A DNA stretch of 64,000 nucleotides, taken from Bacteroides ndongoniae (GTDB lineage Bacteria; Bacteroidota; Bacteroidia; Bacteroidales; Bacteroidaceae). Location of the stretch: contig NZ_FNVV01000014.1 in the NCBI RefSeq assembly GCF_900108345.1, forward strand, positions 1,223,663-1,287,662, read 5' to 3'. The position numbers were made by a program, and so were the translations under genes. Shown here one piece after another: positions 23,946 to 33,042 of this stretch; within the stretch, counting starts at the first letter, position 1; each line of letters begins with the position of its first letter. The notes below the pieces were generated by a model, which had not been told where the DNA came from, did no database searches, and was given only the letters and a program-made list of their open reading frames with translations.

Positions 23946-24497
23946 TTACTGTGCATCTTCATCCTGATACAAATCCTCCAACAGTTCCTCCTGTACCATC
24001 GACACCTTCCCGTCGGGAGTTACCGTAATCCTCAAAGGAATATAAAGATCGGTTTGCGGATAGCAGACACTGGCTGCATAAATGAACCCCTGAGAAGTAG
24101 TCTGATCGAACACCAGCCCTTCGAGAATGGAGTTCTTCAGGAACTTTGCATCGACCAGCGAGGCAAAGGTCTCTTTGGTGAATTCCTTGTCGAGCACCGT
24201 GCGTTCGCCACAGGTAAGGCGCAGCCTGATGCGATTGTCTACAAACTTCTCGCCCTGCTCGTTGACAACCAGCGGAAGGCTTTCGTCGGGCTGACGCTTG
24301 ACGACCGAAACGTACTTCTTCCCCCGATAATCAATCGGAGTCTTTATATCGGACACTTGCATGCGCTGCGGTCCTTTTGCATCCAGACTATCCTGGGTAA
24401 GTACCTGTAAATCGTCGGCCTTGTCTTTCTTGGAAGACGAACAGGCAGCCAGTAAGCCAATCGCAACCCATGCAAACAAATAGAGGAATCTCTTCAT
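23946..24497 (-). CDS. DUF4738 lipoprotein
   Basis: 183 residues with a lipoprotein signal (lipobox LLAAC, cysteine at residue 19), then a serine/charged linker and a beta-rich domain of the Bacteroidota family DUF4738. It should be anchored in a membrane facing the periplasm. It is the first gene of the group DUF4738, response regulator, histidine kinase, PepSY-like, all on the minus strand, so it could be sensed by or feed into that system. No enzymatic motif is visible. Confidence 0.82.
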   Translation of the reverse strand: MKRFLYLFAWVAIGLLAACSSSKKDKADDLQVLTQDSLDAKGPQRMQVSDIKTPIDYRGKKYVSVVKRQPDESLPLVVNEQGEKFVDNRIRLRLTCGERTVLDKEFTKETFASLVDAKFLKNSILEGLVFDQTTSQGFIYAASVCYPQTDLYIPLRITVTPDGKVSMVQEELLEDLYQDEDAQ

Positions 24498-24527
24498 TTT
24501 CTTTTCTTAATTTATATCGCTTGACCC

Positions 24528-24690
24528 CGCAAAGATAGTGAAAGTCGAATGCAAAAAAATAAGCTTGCTTAATTTTTTTGCTGAGACGCATCCTATCTTA
24601 TCTAAAGATAGTGAAAGGTGAGCGCAGAGACAAATGAAAACCAAAGTTTTCAAATTTGGCTATGCCGAACCGTATCCTACGGTTATCTAA
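24528..24690. repeat. Dispersed intergenic repeat, copy 1 (second copy near 53640-53793)
   Basis: This gap shares a long, imperfect stretch with the reverse complement of 53640-53793. Shared blocks include AGATAGTGAAAGGTGAG, AGAGACAAA, TTTGGCTAT, CCGAACC and TGCTGAGACGCATCCTAT. On the minus strand the shared AAAGATAGTGAAA reads TTTCACTATCTTT, i.e. a Bacteroidota -7 box, so the repeat carries promoter-like sequence. Right of it, toward 24823, GGAATG...CATTCC and GACAAGCC...GGCTTGCC arms look like the terminator of the GH31 gene's opposite end. Confidence 0.75.
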
Positions 24691-24823
24691 AGATATGAAA
24701 AGTGAGCGCAGAGCAAAATCCCAAACAAAAAAGGAATGCAAACCAGACAAGCCACGTTTTCTTCCGGCTTGCCCAGTTCACATTCCTCCTGTCAAACAAC
24801 TAACTTTTAGAAAGTAACAGGCA

Positions 24824-27277
24824 TCAGAACTTTACCGTCACCTTCTTACCCTTATAATCAACTACCTTTTCTTTTCCGTCCGGAGTGCGAACCGTAAACT
24901 TGCGTTCAGCCAGCATTCCTTCGTAAGCACCCTTGCGTGCACCAATGGTCAGGGTGCGTTTGGCATCGTTCCAAGTCATAGGAATCTCGGTGTAAGCACC
25001 CGACTCGTAATTGTAATTGTCGCCTTCGTCTTCGTAAAGAACAAAGTCACCATTAGCACCCGGATAGACACGTACTACCAGATTATCCCATTTCTTCTCG
25101 CCAGTATATTGCACATCAGGACCTATAGGAACAATGCTTCCGGCACGTACAAAGAGAGGAATACGGCCAAGAGTTGTCTTGATTTTCAGGTTCTGGCCAC
25201 CTTCCGAGAAGTCGTTGGTCCAGTAATCGTACCATCCGCATCCGGCAGGCAAGTAAACCTCCATCTCCTTGGATTGAGTAAAGTCGGCATTCAGGACGGG
25301 AGTTCCCTTACCTTTGTTTCCTTGTCCCCAGCCTTCATTCTCTTTCAGCTGTTTCTGCTTCTGTTCGGGAGTGTACTGGGCATGCAGAACCGGTGCTACC
25401 AGCAGCGACTTACCAAACATATATTCATTACCGATGTTCCAGGTCTTCTTGTCGTTCAGGAAGTCCATGAAGAGCGCACGCATGAAAGTTGACTGACGAT
25501 GGCTGACTTCCCATGCTGTAGAATACAGATAGGGCAACAGCGAATAACGCAGTTTCACGGCATCGACCAACGCATCGTAAACCGGCTCGCCGGCCTTGCC
25601 ATACCAGTAAAACTCACGAGACACGTCGGCACCATGGCTACGCATCATCGGACAGAAAGCTCCGAACTGTACCCAACGGACATACAATTCCTGATACATA
25701 GGATTCTTTGTTGCACTGTTGTCGCCAAAACTTGCATTGTACGAACCGGCAAAGAAACCGCCCAAGTCGGAATTCCAGTGCGGCATACCAGTCAGCGAGA
25801 AGTTCAGTCCGGCAGTCACCTGACGGCGGAACATATCCCACGACGACTGAACATCGCCCGACCATACATTAGAACCATAACGCTGTTGTCCCAGGAAGCC
25901 CGAACGGGTCAGGATAATCACACGTTTGTCTTTGGTTACTTCGCGTTGGTGATCAGAAACACCACCTACCGTCATCAACGGATAGGCATTGCGTACACTG
26001 CGGTAAGAGCCCAGATAAGTCTGACGGTCAAAGTCGCTGTCCTTATGGTTGAAGTGGTCAGGTTCAGTAGAATCCATCCACCAGCCATCCATACCCAACT
26101 GGAAGATACCTTTGTTCAGATGATCCCAATAAATGTCGCGAGCCTTCGGACTGTAAGCATCGTATACACGTACGCCCGACGGATATTCTGGATTGGGCGG
26201 CCAGCCTTCTACTCCGGATTGCGGCCATGTCTCAATGTCGAACAGCAAGCCTTCCTTATCCAATGCACGGTAAGGTTTCGTGGCCGGTCCGAAAGAAGAC
26301 CAGATAGAAATCATCATGTGTGCATTCAGCGCATGTACATCGTCAATCATCTGCTTCGGACGGCTGAAAGTCGGATTCTGGAAGTCCATGGCGTTCCACA
26401 GATAATTGTGTCCCCAATATTGCCAGTCCTGAATAATACAGTCCAAAGGAATGCCCAGTTCGCGGTACTTCTTTACTACTCCTACTGTTTCTTCCTGGCT
26501 TTTATAGCGTTCCTTGCTCTGCATGAAACCGTAGCTCCACAACGGCATCATGGGCACTTCGCCTGTCAGCGCACGTACCTGTGCAATAACACCGTCGGCC
26601 GAACCTCCGTACATGAAATAGTAATCAATGCATTCGCCTACTTCCGAACGGAAAGAAGTTTCCTTTTCGTTATCGGTATAGGTAGTAGCTGAATAATTGT
26701 CCCAGAATACGCCATAGCCTTTGGTCGACTGGAAAATGGGAGATACATCTTCCACATTGCCCTGTACCAGTACTTTGGTCATATTGCGCTGCATCATCTG
26801 ACCGTTCTGCAACTGTCCGAGACCGTAGAGGCCTTCTTCTTTATCTACCGTAAAGCCCTGATACACGGAGTAAGTGGACTTTCCTGCATCGTTGAAGGGA
26901 GTAAAAGCCTTGTTGTTCTCCTGCTCCTTCAGCAACAGACTACCGTCTGTCTTTGCATACGACAATACACCCGTCTTCGTATCAAGCGTCACCACCAGCA
27001 CGGGACTCTTCATGACAATCTCGCCATTGCCCGATGTAGACACTTTTACGTCCGACTTCTCTGGAAGAGCAATCACCGAAAGACTCTTCTTTTCTACCGT
27101 CTTGCCCTGCGGAGTCTTCAACACCCGCAAGCTGTTGGGATTGAACCACTGTACTTCCACATCCACCTGCTTGCCGGAAATGGAAGTCTTGATTCCGTTT
27201 TCTGTCTGCTGATAGGTTTGCGCCCAGCTCCAGGCTGCACACAGACAGAAAGCCATTGTTGCAATGTTTCGCTTCAT
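24824..27277 (-). CDS. GH31 alpha-glycosidase (alpha-xylosidase/alpha-glucosidase type)
   Basis: 817 residues with a signal peptide (about residues 1-19). An N-terminal beta-sandwich (to ~240) precedes the TIM barrel, with the nucleophile Asp402 in GMDGWWMDSTEPD and the likely acid/base Asp475 in VWSGDVQSSW; a DUF5110-type beta domain closes the protein (YEDEGDNYNYESGAY near 770). GH31 enzymes release alpha-linked glucose or xylose from oligosaccharides in the periplasm. The dense tryptophans of the active site (IIQDWQYWGHNYLW) resemble alpha-xylosidases, which is inference. It is 20 bases after the GH43 gene on the same strand, so the two probably act together. Confidence 0.92.
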   Translation of the reverse strand: MKRNIATMAFCLCAAWSWAQTYQQTENGIKTSISGKQVDVEVQWFNPNSLRVLKTPQGKTVEKKSLSVIALPEKSDVKVSTSGNGEIVMKSPVLVVTLDTKTGVLSYAKTDGSLLLKEQENNKAFTPFNDAGKSTYSVYQGFTVDKEEGLYGLGQLQNGQMMQRNMTKVLVQGNVEDVSPIFQSTKGYGVFWDNYSATTYTDNEKETSFRSEVGECIDYYFMYGGSADGVIAQVRALTGEVPMMPLWSYGFMQSKERYKSQEETVGVVKKYRELGIPLDCIIQDWQYWGHNYLWNAMDFQNPTFSRPKQMIDDVHALNAHMMISIWSSFGPATKPYRALDKEGLLFDIETWPQSGVEGWPPNPEYPSGVRVYDAYSPKARDIYWDHLNKGIFQLGMDGWWMDSTEPDHFNHKDSDFDRQTYLGSYRSVRNAYPLMTVGGVSDHQREVTKDKRVIILTRSGFLGQQRYGSNVWSGDVQSSWDMFRRQVTAGLNFSLTGMPHWNSDLGGFFAGSYNASFGDNSATKNPMYQELYVRWVQFGAFCPMMRSHGADVSREFYWYGKAGEPVYDALVDAVKLRYSLLPYLYSTAWEVSHRQSTFMRALFMDFLNDKKTWNIGNEYMFGKSLLVAPVLHAQYTPEQKQKQLKENEGWGQGNKGKGTPVLNADFTQSKEMEVYLPAGCGWYDYWTNDFSEGGQNLKIKTTLGRIPLFVRAGSIVPIGPDVQYTGEKKWDNLVVRVYPGANGDFVLYEDEGDNYNYESGAYTEIPMTWNDAKRTLTIGARKGAYEGMLAERKFTVRTPDGKEKVVDYKGKKVTVKF

Positions 27278-27297
27278 ATTTTTACCTTATTTATATA

Positions 27298-28665
27298 TTA
27301 CTTAATTTCCCACCAATCCAACATAAAGAGGTTACCTTTCTGCATGGGTGAACCTTTGAATACGAAATACAGGTCGTGTACGCCTTGCACACTCTTCAGC
27401 TTAGTCTCGAATTCGCGCAATTCGCCCTTGGTATGGTCAATCTTTACAGTACCGATACAAGTACCTTCCTTGGAGTCAAGACGTATTTCCATAAAGCCGC
27501 CATAAAGATGGCAGGAAGCTGAAACCTTAAACGAAGAAGCACCTTTCTTGAAATCAACACCTTTCACCATCAGATATTCGCCTTCGTCAATGTCGGTCAC
27601 CAGCTGATTCCAATGATCGCGTGCCCAAGGATTCTTTTGAGTAGTTTTCAGGCCATATCCCCATGCCATGGTTTCAGCCTCAACCTTCCGATAAGGATTG
27701 AAGTTTTCTATCTGTTCCAGCTTACAATCCTGGAAGTAAGGCAATTCCTTGATTGTACCATCGGCATTATATTCCATTTCGGCTGCCGACACCGAACGAC
27801 GCTCGGCATGACGGCTGGTCTGGAAACGGAAGATGTCGTAGTTCTGACCAAAGCAATAGGATTTGCCCTTGTAATCAATAATACCGGGGTGATTGCCACG
27901 AGTACGAGGCGTATGATCCATGATGTGACCCTTATACTCCCACGGACCTGTAGGACTGTCGCTCATGGCATAACCAATACCTTCGGGACAGCAGGTGGAA
28001 GCAAAAGCCAGGTAATAATGTCCGTTGCGCTTGTAGAACCAGGGGCCTTCCTGATAGTCTTGTATCTTCGGAAGTTTCACAATGTCGCCCGAATAAGAAA
28101 TCATATCCTCGTTGAGCTTTACATAATACGTATTAGGATTTCCCCAGTACATATAAGCCTGACCGTCATCATCGACAAATACACTCGGGTCGATATCGTC
28201 CCAATGTTCCTTCTGCCAAACCAGTGGTTTTCCAATAGGATCTTTGAACGGTCCGTAAGGAGAATCGCTCACCAATACGCCGATACCATGACCGTGAATC
28301 GGGCAATACATGTACCACTTTCCGTTACGGTGTACCACGCTGATAGCCCAAGCGCCGTTATCGCCTTTATACCACTTATTAAAATCCCGCAATGAAGCAA
28401 CCGGACCACGATCCTGCCAATTCACCATATCGGTCGAAGTATAGAGCAGCCAGTTCTGCATCTTAAAGCCTTCGGCATCGTCCTCGTCGTGGCTTGTGTA
28501 AAGATAAATCGTATCATTATAAACCAGCGGTGCTGGGTCGGCCGTATATTTAGTCTGAATAATGGGCATATTCAATTTGGGCCACTCACTATTGGCATTT
28601 TGTGCCATCATCAACCCGGACACACCTAAAAGCAGTCCGGCAATTCCTAATTTTACTCTTTCCAT
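27298..28665 (-). CDS. GH43 glycosidase with C-terminal CBM6-like domain
   Basis: 455 residues with a signal peptide (about 1-21). The five-bladed propeller domain carries the three acidic residues of GH43: Asp43 in YTADPAPLVY (base), Asp159 in WDDIDPSVFVDDDG, and Glu206 in YQEGPWFYKRNGHYYL (acid). From about residue 325 a carbohydrate-binding module of the CBM6 kind follows (RKVEAETMAWGYGLKT, GGFMEIRLDSKEG, GVHDLYFVFKG). GH43 enzymes are beta-xylosidases or alpha-L-arabinofuranosidases. It precedes the GH31 gene by 20 bases, and the propeller regulator gene precedes it by 111 bases. Confidence 0.92.
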   Translation of the reverse strand: MERVKLGIAGLLLGVSGLMMAQNANSEWPKLNMPIIQTKYTADPAPLVYNDTIYLYTSHDEDDAEGFKMQNWLLYTSTDMVNWQDRGPVASLRDFNKWYKGDNGAWAISVVHRNGKWYMYCPIHGHGIGVLVSDSPYGPFKDPIGKPLVWQKEHWDDIDPSVFVDDDGQAYMYWGNPNTYYVKLNEDMISYSGDIVKLPKIQDYQEGPWFYKRNGHYYLAFASTCCPEGIGYAMSDSPTGPWEYKGHIMDHTPRTRGNHPGIIDYKGKSYCFGQNYDIFRFQTSRHAERRSVSAAEMEYNADGTIKELPYFQDCKLEQIENFNPYRKVEAETMAWGYGLKTTQKNPWARDHWNQLVTDIDEGEYLMVKGVDFKKGASSFKVSASCHLYGGFMEIRLDSKEGTCIGTVKIDHTKGELREFETKLKSVQGVHDLYFVFKGSPMQKGNLFMLDWWEIK

Positions 28666-28776
28666 GATATAGATGTAATTGATTTAACAACTGGAGCAAA
28701 ATTAGTGAAAAACAGCTGTAGAAGGGGGATACAAATGTTGAAACAAACAACACTCTCGTTGAAAAAGGCACTTTAT

Positions 28777-31734
28777 TTACTTTTTCCTAGTGCTATTGAC
28801 GTACTGCGAAGGCCGCACACCAAACTCTTCCTGAAAACACTTACTGAAATAACTCGATGTACTGAAACCTACGCTATCGGTTACTTCGGCCACCGTATAG
28901 CCCTGTTCCAGCAATCGGGCAGCGCGCTTCAAACGGACAGAACGGATGAAGTTTGTCGGAGTTTTTCCAACCACAGCCACCAACTTCCGATACAATCCGG
29001 TGCGATCCATTCCCATGTCGTGGCTCAATATTTCTACGGAATACTCCGGATTATTCAGGTTCAATTCGACAAAGTGCAATGCCTTTCGTATAAACGCTTC
29101 GTCAACATCGGTCAGCAGCGTCTGTTCGTCGGCCTGCTCCTCTGATGCTGTACGCAACTGCTCCTTCCGAACTTCCTGCTGCTCCAGCAACCGCCGCATA
29201 TCAACCAGCAGTTCTTCCAGCTTCAACGAACTCTCATCGGCAGGAAGCGGCAACAATACACCTTCGGAAAGCTGACTCACTACAGACTTCAACTCGGAGA
29301 CATTCTGCTGTATGACTTGCAACTGAATCTTGTCCCTCCCCTCATCCGTATGTTTTAATAAGGAGTCCAACGGGACAGCAATCTTTTTAATCGGCTCTTC
29401 CAGTTCCTGATTGATGTTTTGGAGAAATGTAGTCTTCATCTCGTCCAACCGTTCTTTCTGTTCGCGTACCAGAATACGACGTTTGCGCTTGATATACCCC
29501 ATGAGAAGCAGACAGACACTTCCTGCCAGCAGAAACACATAGATCGTAATAGCATATCCGGTACGCCAAAAGGGAGTTTTCACCAGAATATGAAGCTGGG
29601 CATAATGCTCCGTCCAAGTCTTGTCATTACCTGCCGCACGCACCTTGAAGACGTAATCTCCGGAAGGTAAATCGGTGTACGTCGCATATCCCTTGCCGTC
29701 GGCCGAGTGAATCTCGCGTTCCGCCTTGTCGATGCCCTCCAGCTGATAGCGGTAATAGGTCTGTGTAGGGTTTGCATAGTTCATGGCCGAAAACTCTATG
29801 GTAAAGAAGTTCTGGTCATGCTCCAACACAATATCACGAGTCACCGTCATCGAACGCTCCAATATCACATTGCCATGATATGCCTTGCCACTCTCTATCC
29901 GCTCACCGAACAGACTGAAACCCACGAACAAAGGGAAATAAGTTGTCGGTTCTTCTACCACGGACGAAGGATTCAGACGGTTGAAGCCATCAATTCCACC
30001 CCAGTACAATGTTCCGTCCGAGGCTTCAAAAACAGAACGCTCACAAAACTCATTGGCTATAACCCCATCAAAGCTATTGAAATTCACAAAAGTGTACAGC
30101 GTGTCATTGGCCGTCCGTTGAACCGTCAGTCTGCTGATGCCGTTAGCCGTCGAAATCCACACCGCACCATCGGAAGTACGGATGACAGAACGTACGGAGT
30201 TGTTCACCAGACCATCCGACGTATAAAAGATACGTTGCCGACCCGTAACCGCCTCCCACAGCATAAGTCCGTCTTCCAATCCTATCCAGAAACATCCCTG
30301 TCCGGCATCGGCAATCGCATGGCAAGGATGGCAAGACGGATAGAAATCGGTCTTCCCGCTTTGCCTGTCACTGATAAACCACCCGTGGCGCGTAATGCCG
30401 GCCAATGTATCACGGCCTGCAACGACCGTCTGAAGGATAGCTTCGTCAGTCTCCTGTATCTTCAGGTCCGGTTTTGCATCGGCCAAAGGAAGTCTTTCCC
30501 GACAAACGGACAATTCCCCAAGCGAAGGAGCAAAAAGATAATCCTGATCGTCGGATCTGACTATTATCTTCCCGGCAGCAGTCTCAGCAAATCCCTTCAC
30601 AGCCACTGCTTCCTCGTCCGACAGAGGAAACAAAGCCTTGCCGATATTCTGAAAGCGGAACCGGTTCGGATGATAATAAAACAGACCGCGGTTCAGCGTG
30701 CCTATCCACATGCCTCCCTGACGGTCGTTATAAAAGGTACTTACCTCTGTATCAATCTTCTGTCCGTCTACCAACTTTAAGGTAGGGATATATTGTTTCT
30801 TTTTCAAATCAGCCGAGATATTGATCAGACCTTCCGGACCACTGACCCAGATGCTTTTGTCACGGTCAATAGACAGATAGTTGAACCAGGCATCCGTACT
30901 CATCACTACTTCCCAGTTCTTTTTGTCGACATCATAATTCAGCATTATTCCACCCGAATACCCGTTGCATAACTGATAGAAAGAATGCTCACCCTGCACA
31001 ACATACGACGTATTTCCATAGTGCCCCGCCGGCAGCCCCTCGGGCTGTTCGAGCCGATAAAGTTCTTTCCCTGATGCAAGATCGTGGCAGACCAACGTAC
31101 CGGAACGGTAAAACAGATACAGCTTGCCTTCGAGCACACCCAAATCATAAAGCTGGTCGTCACTTTCTGAAACATTCCGCATGAAAACAGATGGCTCCCG
31201 CTTGTCTTTGCCAAGCCGAACCAGCTCGTCACGTCCGTTTATCAGCCACAACGTCTGTTCCTTATCCATAAACAGATCTTTCACAGGAGTATCTATTCCC
31301 CACTGTGCCAGCAAACTGTCCGGGCGTTCCACGAACTGTTCACGCCCGATATCAACCACCATGAATGTATGCTGATTCTTGATCCAGACGTAACCGCTAT
31401 CGTCTATATAAGAATGGTGAAATCCCGAATACTCGGACAAACGGCAAAAGTGCCTTTGGTCATAGTGCAAATAGCTGAAGCTTGTTCCATCGTAAATGTT
31501 CAGTTGGCCTTCCGTCATAATCATCATACGTCCGTCGGGCAACTGGGCAACGTTTCTCACCTTATTACTCGACAACCCTTGCAAAGCACCTATCGGAGTA
31601 AAAGCGTAATGCTTCTCTGGGAAAACGGGTAAGGCAACAGCAAGCAGACATGCTAGGCATACCAATCTCCATACGGCACACCATCGACTGCCTGCTACCA
31701 CACATTCCCCTTTTTTCCCTGTTATAACCAACAT
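28777..31734 (-). CDS. Propeller/YYY membrane sensor fused directly to an AraC DNA-binding domain (kinase-less HTCS)
   Basis: 985 residues. A hydrophobic N-terminal segment (~21-38) is followed by two seven-bladed propellers made of Reg_prop repeats (SSNKVRNVAQLPDGRMMI, GGMWIGTLNRGLFYY, GCFWIGLEDGLMLWE in part), a YYY domain (~640-730), a membrane helix (~735-757), a short helical region, and an AraC-type DNA-binding domain (~880-985, GFSTSSYFSKCFQEEFGVRPSQY). Hybrid two-component systems of this build are normally about 1300-1400 residues and have HATPase and receiver domains in between; here neither exists. The remaining H-box is FLQNINQELEEP with Gln776 where the phosphoacceptor His should be. 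It would bind DNA from the membrane without phosphotransfer. It lies upstream of GH43-GH31 on the same strand and is their likely regulator. Confidence 0.9.
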   Translation of the reverse strand: MLVITGKKGECVVAGSRWCAVWRLVCLACLLAVALPVFPEKHYAFTPIGALQGLSSNKVRNVAQLPDGRMMIMTEGQLNIYDGTSFSYLHYDQRHFCRLSEYSGFHHSYIDDSGYVWIKNQHTFMVVDIGREQFVERPDSLLAQWGIDTPVKDLFMDKEQTLWLINGRDELVRLGKDKREPSVFMRNVSESDDQLYDLGVLEGKLYLFYRSGTLVCHDLASGKELYRLEQPEGLPAGHYGNTSYVVQGEHSFYQLCNGYSGGIMLNYDVDKKNWEVVMSTDAWFNYLSIDRDKSIWVSGPEGLINISADLKKKQYIPTLKLVDGQKIDTEVSTFYNDRQGGMWIGTLNRGLFYYHPNRFRFQNIGKALFPLSDEEAVAVKGFAETAAGKIIVRSDDQDYLFAPSLGELSVCRERLPLADAKPDLKIQETDEAILQTVVAGRDTLAGITRHGWFISDRQSGKTDFYPSCHPCHAIADAGQGCFWIGLEDGLMLWEAVTGRQRIFYTSDGLVNNSVRSVIRTSDGAVWISTANGISRLTVQRTANDTLYTFVNFNSFDGVIANEFCERSVFEASDGTLYWGGIDGFNRLNPSSVVEEPTTYFPLFVGFSLFGERIESGKAYHGNVILERSMTVTRDIVLEHDQNFFTIEFSAMNYANPTQTYYRYQLEGIDKAEREIHSADGKGYATYTDLPSGDYVFKVRAAGNDKTWTEHYAQLHILVKTPFWRTGYAITIYVFLLAGSVCLLLMGYIKRKRRILVREQKERLDEMKTTFLQNINQELEEPIKKIAVPLDSLLKHTDEGRDKIQLQVIQQNVSELKSVVSQLSEGVLLPLPADESSLKLEELLVDMRRLLEQQEVRKEQLRTASEEQADEQTLLTDVDEAFIRKALHFVELNLNNPEYSVEILSHDMGMDRTGLYRKLVAVVGKTPTNFIRSVRLKRAARLLEQGYTVAEVTDSVGFSTSSYFSKCFQEEFGVRPSQYVNSTRKK

Positions 31735-31854
31735 ATTTTATTTTCCATTTGATGCAGCAAACTTACGGAAAATCTTTGTTTTTCCACTCCGATGCGACAA
31801 AAATCAATTTCCCAAAAATCTGCTCACCGATTATCAGCAAGGCATCTAAAGTGC

Positions 31855-31903
31855 CACTTTAGCCTGCCCAAGAGGCACTTTACGCCGCCAAAGAGCGACT
31901 TTA
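31855..31903. repeat. Short 21-bp-period repeat (CACTTTA type)
   Basis: CACTTTA at 31855 and 31876 and GACTTTA at 31897 are spaced 21 bases. TAAAGTG just before the first copy makes a TAAAGTG-C-CACTTTA palindrome (31847-31861). Three units only. Confidence 0.55.
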
Positions 31904-31931
31904 GCATGTTCAACGGCCACATTACTCATGC

Positions 31932-32632
31932 TTTCACCCTACTTTGGATTTTATTTCCCCGAAAGTGCCTTCACGCTTTCACTTCACCGTAACGCATTCA
32001 TTACAAACGTGTTCCGGTGAAAGCGAGGTTTCACGGCTGGTGTCACCGGCAGAGCAAGCTGTATTCTTTTTTCACCAGCTTGTAGGGTGACGTTTCACCG
32101 TAATATTTTAATAATAAACTGTTTGCGGTGAAAGATGGATACGCGGACGACACAGATGGAGCGGATGAACGCGGATTTTATTATTTATTATTTCGTTTGG
32201 CTGAGTTTTTTTGGGGGTGAAGTTTCACCTTAAGCAGATAGGTATGAATGGATTGTGGTGAAAGATATACGGGAAACCGACTTGGTTATGGCAAAAAAAA
32301 TACGGACAGAATGAATTTTCTCAAAAGAGGTGAAAGCTGATGCCAGTCTTGCTATTATTTTTCCCCAGTTAGGAAAAAATAATTGCCTAGTTAGAAAAAA
32401 ATTTTTTCCTAACTGGGAAAAAACAGACGGGTTATACAGCCATCCTGTTATCATGTGGTGAGAACCTCAATGCAACAATTGTGAAACATGATGTTTCACC
32501 ATATCATACTGTATATCAATTCTTAAACCGTGCGTGAAGGCGTGAAAGCAATTTCGAAAAAAATAAAATCAAGTGGTGGGTGAAACCACAGTCTGCCACA
32601 TTCCGGCAACAGGCGATGTTTCACCCACCACG
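31932..32632. repeat. Gene-free field with clustered TTTCACC/GGTGAAA words
   Basis: About a dozen exact or near copies of TTTCACC or its complement lie in 700 bases, for example at 31932, 32016, 32093, 32127, 32223 and 32257, in both orientations and several as close pairs (GGTGAAAGCGAGGTTTCAC). No reading frame here is supported. The whole gap 31735-33042 is 1.3 kb without a gene. Confidence 0.6.
32364..32417. repeat. 17-bp perfect inverted repeat
   Basis: CCCAGTTAGGAAAAAAT (32364-32380) is the exact reverse complement of 32401-32417. The 20-base loop includes another partial copy (GCCTAGTTAGAAAAAA). With A/T runs on both arms it could act as a bidirectional terminator, but no gene ends nearby. 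Confidence 0.8.
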
Positions 32633-32651
32633 AGTAAGCATTTCTAGCACA

Positions 32652-32724
32652 CAAGTGTCGCTCGCAAGCCGTACAAGTGTGGAACGCGAGCCGTACAAGT
32701 GTTGTTCAGGAACAATGCAAGTGT
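32652..32724. repeat. 22-bp tandem array (CAAGTGT type), locus A
   Basis: CAAGTGT recurs at 32652, 32674, 32696 and 32718, exactly 22 bases apart. Units 1 and 2 also share CGCRAGCCGT-like interiors (CTCGCAAGCCGT, ACGCGAGCCGT). The same words recur at 52524-52599. Confidence 0.85.
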
Positions 32725-32790
32725 TTTATATAAGCTTCTTTTCACTAATCCGAACCCCTTCCGACTGTTCATAACATATCTGGGCAAGCG

Positions 32791-32973
32791 TCCCATTACA
32801 TTTTTTCAAGCGAATAAATAGAATTGGCTACACTTTTTGGAACGAATATCATCATTCCCACACACTTTTCCAAGCGAATCAAACAGTTCGGATAAGAATC
32901 ACATCAGATATTCAGCATTGACAAGTTAGTGAGGATTATTCTCATGGTTAGAGAACGGGAGGGAAATGGTAAG
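32791..32973. repeat. ~183-bp direct repeat, copy 1, downstream of DUF4143 ATPase gene
   Basis: Closely similar to 34489-34673 in the same orientation, ending in a nearly identical stretch (AGATATTCAGCATTGACAAG, then GAGGATTATTCTCATGGTTAG). Inside it CGAAT recurs at 32811, 32843 and 32875, a 32-bp period. Confidence 0.85.
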
Positions 32974-33042
32974 GAACGAAATGAAGTGATAACTTCATTT
33001 TTCCCCCCTTAAACAAAAGTTGCGAGACTTCAATAAAGACCA

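Noticed and set aside
25499..26692. 397-residue open frame on the plus strand opposite GH31
   Set aside because: It overlaps the catalytic domain of GH31, which has an unambiguous active site; no family-like sequence on the opposite strand.
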